A stretch of DNA of 64,000 bases from Fasciolopsis buskii (lineage: Eukaryota > Platyhelminthes > Trematoda > Plagiorchiida > Fasciolidae), in contig LUCM01011127.1 in assembly GCA_008360955.1 (NCBI GenBank), positions 70,462 to 134,461 on the forward strand. Direction: 5' to 3'. Below the pieces are notes generated by a model. The model was not told where the DNA came from and ran no database searches. It was given only the letters and a program-made list of their open reading frames with translations. Both the position numbers and the translations under genes were made by a program. Each line of letters starts with the position of its first letter. The first letter of the stretch is position 1. Shown piece after piece: positions 62,501-64,000 of this stretch.

Positions 62501-63240
62501 GGCACGATTAATTTGATCACATTGGAATTGGTCTAACATTGCCACTAGTCGCAGCTCTTAGTTCTCGACGATTTCGTTGTAGCGTTGGAACACCGAATCA
62601 GCAAACGTTCGAACAGCATGCGGGTTTGTGGCTGCGTGATGCTTAGCCTTGCAGAAAAATCGCATTAAACTAAACGCGGTGGTCCGGATTTCGACGTACG
62701 TGGTCAGTTGATTAACAGGTTTGCGACATAGGCGCCAACGGTAGCTTAAACTGCGATAGTGGTAATCTGATGAAGCAACTGTTGAGCATAAGGCGCCAAT
62801 GTCGCAGTGCGAAGGCCGAACTGTGCCGGAAATTTGTACTAGATAGGATAATAATGGATTATCTGCAGCAGAATTGGGAGAAGTTTTCTCGTTATCTGTG
62901 CTTGTGGCAGGAAGAACGCATGCCACCTAAACAGGAATCCGAGTGCACTCAGTTTGCCAACTTCATGTGCATTAAAGTCACTGCTAACACTACAGTCAAG
63001 AGCGTTTGCTCTTCCGAAAAGAAGTAAGATGGTTATCGTAAAACTCGTCTTTCTCCATAGGCAAGTGCTGCAGTCTGTGGGAAAGGTATGCCGAGATAAC
63101 AAAATAAACGCGCTACATACTATCATTTGGAGCCGACTGATCCTGCAGGTCTCATGGCACACAAGGCGACTGTTAGATTGGGATCCGTCTAAAAGAGTGC
63201 GTTACTTTCTCACTCAAGACTATTCGTACACCAAGTGACC
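59580..63240 (-). mobile_element. long decayed RTE-like retrotransposon
   Basis: Minus-strand blocks run in order from right to left. Endonuclease lies at about 63160-62840 (FPTDCSTCLWRK, then VSSDFNAHEVGKLS, equivalent to AGDFNA). A linker lies at about 62500-62200. The reverse transcriptase region at 61790-61605 reads AEQQAGFLPVECIGPILHFR and SVVFLDLKGA. A C-terminal area lies at about 61080-60600, ending in the same ACCTTACTTTACTAACTTGC as the other family 3' ends. A tail runs to about 59580. At roughly 3.6 kb it is the most complete copy by span, but stops and indels have destroyed every frame. A (CAT)n tract lies inside the tail. Confidence 0.75.
60268..60291. repeat. (CAT)n microsatellite
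   Basis: Eight CAT units, visible directly. They generate a spurious poly-Asp run in minus-strand translations. Confidence 0.95.
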
Positions 63241-63589
63241 CGCAGCTTGAGCTGCTTCGTTTCCTGAAAAGTAGGAAGAAAGATATCTTGAAGGGAGAAC
63301 GTTTCGCGCAGTTAGCTAGAATTACTCATTACTCTATACTCGAATCCTGAATTCGTGTTTCCTCACACAGGCAGACATCAAATGACAGTGAATGCAGTCC
63401 ACTTGCAGGAGCCAACACAAGACTGTTGGTTCAGCCTGCCTTTATAAGTGCGCACATTGAAAGGAACCCAAAATTCAGGGGCTGACGAGGCCTCAGAAAG
63501 ATGTGAGCTACAGACTGGAACACATACTAACTCTTTGCAATAACGTTGCGAGTGTCGGGCGTGTTACGAGTGGGGAACACTATGGGTAG
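63241..63589. other. unassigned stretch
   Basis: Nothing recognised on either strand. Confidence 0.3.
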
Positions 63590-63890
63590 GAGAAGGGGCA
63601 AAAGATTGGTTGGAGAAGAAGAGATAGGTTGAGATAAAGAGAGGACTCTGAGCAGCAGCATCTATCACTACCCAAACACACCTGCGCTCCATGACAATGG
63701 GCAGCGCGGTCATGATTATGGCGCGGGAAAACGACCGGGTATGCATGATGAAATATTGTAGGCGTGTAACTCAATGGGGATTGGATGGAACGGGTATGCT
63801 AGGGAGTCCAGGCGCTAAGCAGAAAACAACCATTAGGGTTATTCAACAAGCTTTGTTCTGACAAGACCTGACACGCAAGCAGGGGGTACA
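63590..63890 (+). repeat. diverged relative of the inverted-repeat arm
   Basis: Landmarks GGACTCTGAGCAGCAG, ATGACAATGGGCAGCGCGG and GGGTATGCTAGGGAGTCCAG occur in the same order as GGAACTCTGAGCAGAAG, ATAATGGGAAGCACGG and GGATTGCTAGGGAATCCAG in the left arm (about 30308-30440). The sequence between them is diverged. Confidence 0.55.
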
Positions 63891-64000
63891 AGCTGAGTGG
63901 GGGGCGGCCATTACCTATTGGACAATACTTCACTCGTTTTTACGGACTGAGATGGCTAATCAGATCAACCATTGGAGGACAGGAGGACTACTTCGTCAGT

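Overview
The window is eukaryotic nuclear DNA. It has low gene density, real exons separated by canonical GT/AG introns, and a large load of old transposon remains. The three recognisable host genes all lie on the minus strand. They are a first coding exon of a cytosolic non-specific dipeptidase (M20 family, CNDP2-like) at the left end, a complete LanC-like glutathione-binding protein gene (LANCL) of eight exons from 41507 down to 23293, and the terminal exon of an FBXW7/Cdc4-type F-box WD40 protein at 56485-56079. The mixture of decayed RTE-like and CR1-like non-LTR retrotransposons, tRNA-derived SINEs, kilobase-scale 3' introns and tiny 5' introns (38 and 50 bp in LANCL) fits a flatworm, most likely a trematode. 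That placement is an inference, and I cannot name the species.

Layout. 1-1.6 kb: dipeptidase exon. 2.6-12.8 kb: decayed non-LTR elements (a plus-strand CR1-like copy, then two minus-strand RTE-like copies and a fragment). 12.8-23.2 kb: mostly unannotatable intergenic DNA with two SINEs, a tRNA-like segment and one copy of a 324-bp repeat. 23.3-41.5 kb: LANCL. Its introns hold the second 324-bp copy, SINEs, an RTE 3' fragment, TA-ended repeats, microsatellites and a perfect 553-bp inverted repeat. 42.3-49.7 kb: a dense retrotransposon cluster with RTE copies in both orientations and one RTE copy abutting the 3' end of another. 49.7-56 kb: weak RTE remains. 56.1-56.5 kb: FBXW7 terminal exon. 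59.6-63.2 kb: one long decayed RTE-like element (endonuclease, reverse transcriptase and 3' tail all traceable).

The host genes do not form a pathway cluster. The points I would look at first are the perfect intronic inverted repeat, which would fold into a long hairpin in the LANCL pre-mRNA (or is an assembly artefact); the phosphodegron-like motif in the C-terminal extension of the FBXW7-like protein, the same kind of motif FBXW7 binds in its substrates; and the 5' micro-introns of LANCL. I saw no bacterial operon, CRISPR array, rRNA or convincing functional tRNA.
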